In this document: positions 6,464 to 7,356 of the stretch, piece after piece
Numbering within the stretch: position 1 is the stretch's first letter
Layout: every line of letters begins with the position of its first letter
Source: Candidatus Thalassarchaeaceae archaeon
Lineage (GTDB): Archaea; Thermoplasmatota; Poseidoniia; Poseidoniales; Thalassarchaeaceae
Direction of reading: 5' to 3'
Assembly (NCBI GenBank): GCA_029250425.1
Contig: JAQXFF010000158.1
Span: 1-7,356 of the forward strand
DNA: 7,356 nt
Notes under the pieces: generated by a model
What the model was told of the DNA's origin: nothing
What the model saw: the letters and a program-made list of their open reading frames with translations, nothing else
Database searches by the model: none
Translations under genes and position numbers: made by a program

Positions 6464-6531
6464 GTCGTTAAGGGTCGCGGCTGGTCATCGTGTTGAGAAG
6501 GGTGATATTTGGGGGGGTTGTCGGAAGCCCA

Positions 6532-7356
6532 ATGGCGAACGGGGCAACCTCTGCTTGTGGCTTGGCCGCCCTCCTCTTGTTTTCCTGCTTTGCCTCTATT
6601 GTCTCAGCCGAGGGCGCTGTCGATTTAGGTGACCCCATTTGGCTTGCAGACCACGATTTAGGATTGGAAGCAGTTGCCGCTGGTGGTGAGACCAAACAGC
6701 AAATCCTGATTGCAGGTGCCGAAGGATATGCCCGCCTATTGGATGGTACAAATCCAAATGTCCAAATTGATTTGGCCACCCCTGTTGAACATACCATTAG
6801 GGCCATTGATTGGCACCCCCGTGGAAAAACCGCCTTGCTCGTTGGTGATGAAGGAACCATGCTTCGATATGCCGCAGAAGATCATTCTGTAACCACGGTG
6901 TCTGGTAGTGTACAATTGCAAGGTGTCGATATCGCAGCTGTGAGTTGGAATGCGGCTGGAAGCGATGCCTACGTAGGCGGTGAAGACGGTTGGATGTGGG
7001 CTTATCATGAGGGCGAAGGCGGACAAGGTGTTTTCGAATTACTCAATGATACTAAAGAGAGTCAAATTACAGGGATTGCTTGTCAGGCTGAAGAATCACT
7101 TTGCGCTGTGACCACCGTATCTGATGGGATCGCCATTATTGATTCGAATACGGCTCACTCCATCCATTGGATTGGAGGGACGGACAGAGTTTGGCGCGGT
7201 ATCAATTGTGCAGAACCTGTGTTCAATCGCTGTGTGGCAATTGGTGATGGGAGGGCGATTGGTATCATTGGATTGGATATACAGGAGCCACAACAATCGA
7301 CAATATTCACAAAAATTATTCCCAGTATTAGTGGTGAGTTTACGCACATCCACACC
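6532..7356 (+). CDS. Secreted beta-propeller (WD40/YCF48-like) protein, 3' partial
   Basis: The frame stays open from ATG 6532 to the right edge (275 codons, no stop), so the C terminus is missing. Residues 1-26 form a signal peptide with the hydrophobic core LAALLLFSCF and a likely cut after IVSA, before EG. The mature part shows at least four blade-like repeats of about 45 residues: IRAIDWHPRGKTALLVGDEG (89-108), AAVSWNAAGSDAYVGGEDG (135-153), ITGIACQAEESLCAVTTVSDG (179-199, quoted as its core) and WRGINCAEPVFNRCVAIGDG (221-240). Two successive blades carry Cys pairs with identical spacing (183/191 and 226/234), which could be disulfides outside the cell. The n-region has no basic residue. 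In-frame GTG 6490 would add VLRRVIFGG and supply arginines, so that start is possible, but the AT-rich patch suits a leaderless start at 6532. No catalytic motif is seen; binding or scaffolding is the usual role of such folds. The gene diverges from the tyrS operon. Confidence 0.85.
   Translation, partial: MANGATSACGLAALLLFSCFASIVSAEGAVDLGDPIWLADHDLGLEAVAAGGETKQQILIAGAEGYARLLDGTNPNVQIDLATPVEHTIRAIDWHPRGKTALLVGDEGTMLRYAAEDHSVTTVSGSVQLQGVDIAAVSWNAAGSDAYVGGEDGWMWAYHEGEGGQGVFELLNDTKESQITGIACQAEESLCAVTTVSDGIAIIDSNTAHSIHWIGGTDRVWRGINCAEPVFNRCVAIGDGRAIGIIGLDIQEPQQSTIFTKIIPSISGEFTHIHT

Larger units (their letters stand above)
6443..6531. promoter_or_regulatory. Divergent promoter region between the tyrS operon and the propeller gene
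   Basis: These 89 bases lie between two outward-facing gene starts. The only AT-rich patch is TGATATTT (6503-6510). It lies 22-29 bases before the ATG at 6532, fitting a box A for a leaderless rightward transcript. Its complement AAATATCA could serve the leftward operon, leaving a short leader with the GGAGGT site. A G7 tract (6511-6517) follows it. The word GAGTGACACCCC (6452-6463), CGTTAAG (6466-6472) and GGGGTTGT (6514-6521) all recur in the other divergent region. Promoter calls are inference. Confidence 0.4.

Noticed and set aside
6468..6860. 130-codon open frame on the minus strand opposite the propeller gene
   Set aside because: It is the complement of a well-supported signal-peptide and propeller coding frame and has no ribosome site.
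1..7356. CRISPR array, IS element, phage or toxin-antitoxin module
   Set aside because: No regularly spaced repeats, transposase, integrase or toxin-like genes are seen; genes fill nearly the whole window.

Overview
The window looks like ordinary chromosome from an archaeon, most likely a marine planktonic euryarchaeon of the Poseidoniales (Marine Group II) type. Three things point to Archaea: an archaeal/eukaryal-type tyrosyl-tRNA synthetase (355 residues, GGMDQRK motif), a tRNA gene with no encoded CCA, and a short protein resembling an archaea-specific uncharacterised family. The CARDB-type surface protein, with one membrane anchor and a very acidic tail, fits such genomes. The lineage is an inference from gene content and style. 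I see no IS element, phage gene, CRISPR array or rRNA.

Layout, left to right. (1) The C-terminal part of a cell-surface protein (+, cut by the left edge) meets a tRNA-Val(CAC) gene (-) tail to tail. (2) A 113-base divergent region holds a strong hairpin. (3) Two + strand genes follow, 28 bases apart: a membrane thiol-disulfide exchange protein (extracytoplasmic thioredoxin domain fused in front of a CcdA-like electron channel) and a PiT-family phosphate permease with a C-terminal PhoU-like (DUF47) domain. (4) After a 14-base convergent gap come tyrS and, upstream of it in the same - strand operon, a 170-residue DUF5611-like protein with a charged helical tail. (5) An 89-base divergent region separates that operon from a secreted beta-propeller-like protein (+). 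That gene runs off the right edge, so it has no stop codon in the window.

Functionally, the window mixes translation (tRNA-Val, TyrRS), phosphate uptake and envelope biology. The envelope genes may be linked by thiol chemistry, because the exported proteins at both ends carry cysteine pairs that could form disulfides. No single new system is evident. The points most worth following are the two domain fusions, the hairpin at 1019-1065, the sequence words shared by the two divergent promoter regions, and the unassigned small gene upstream of tyrS.
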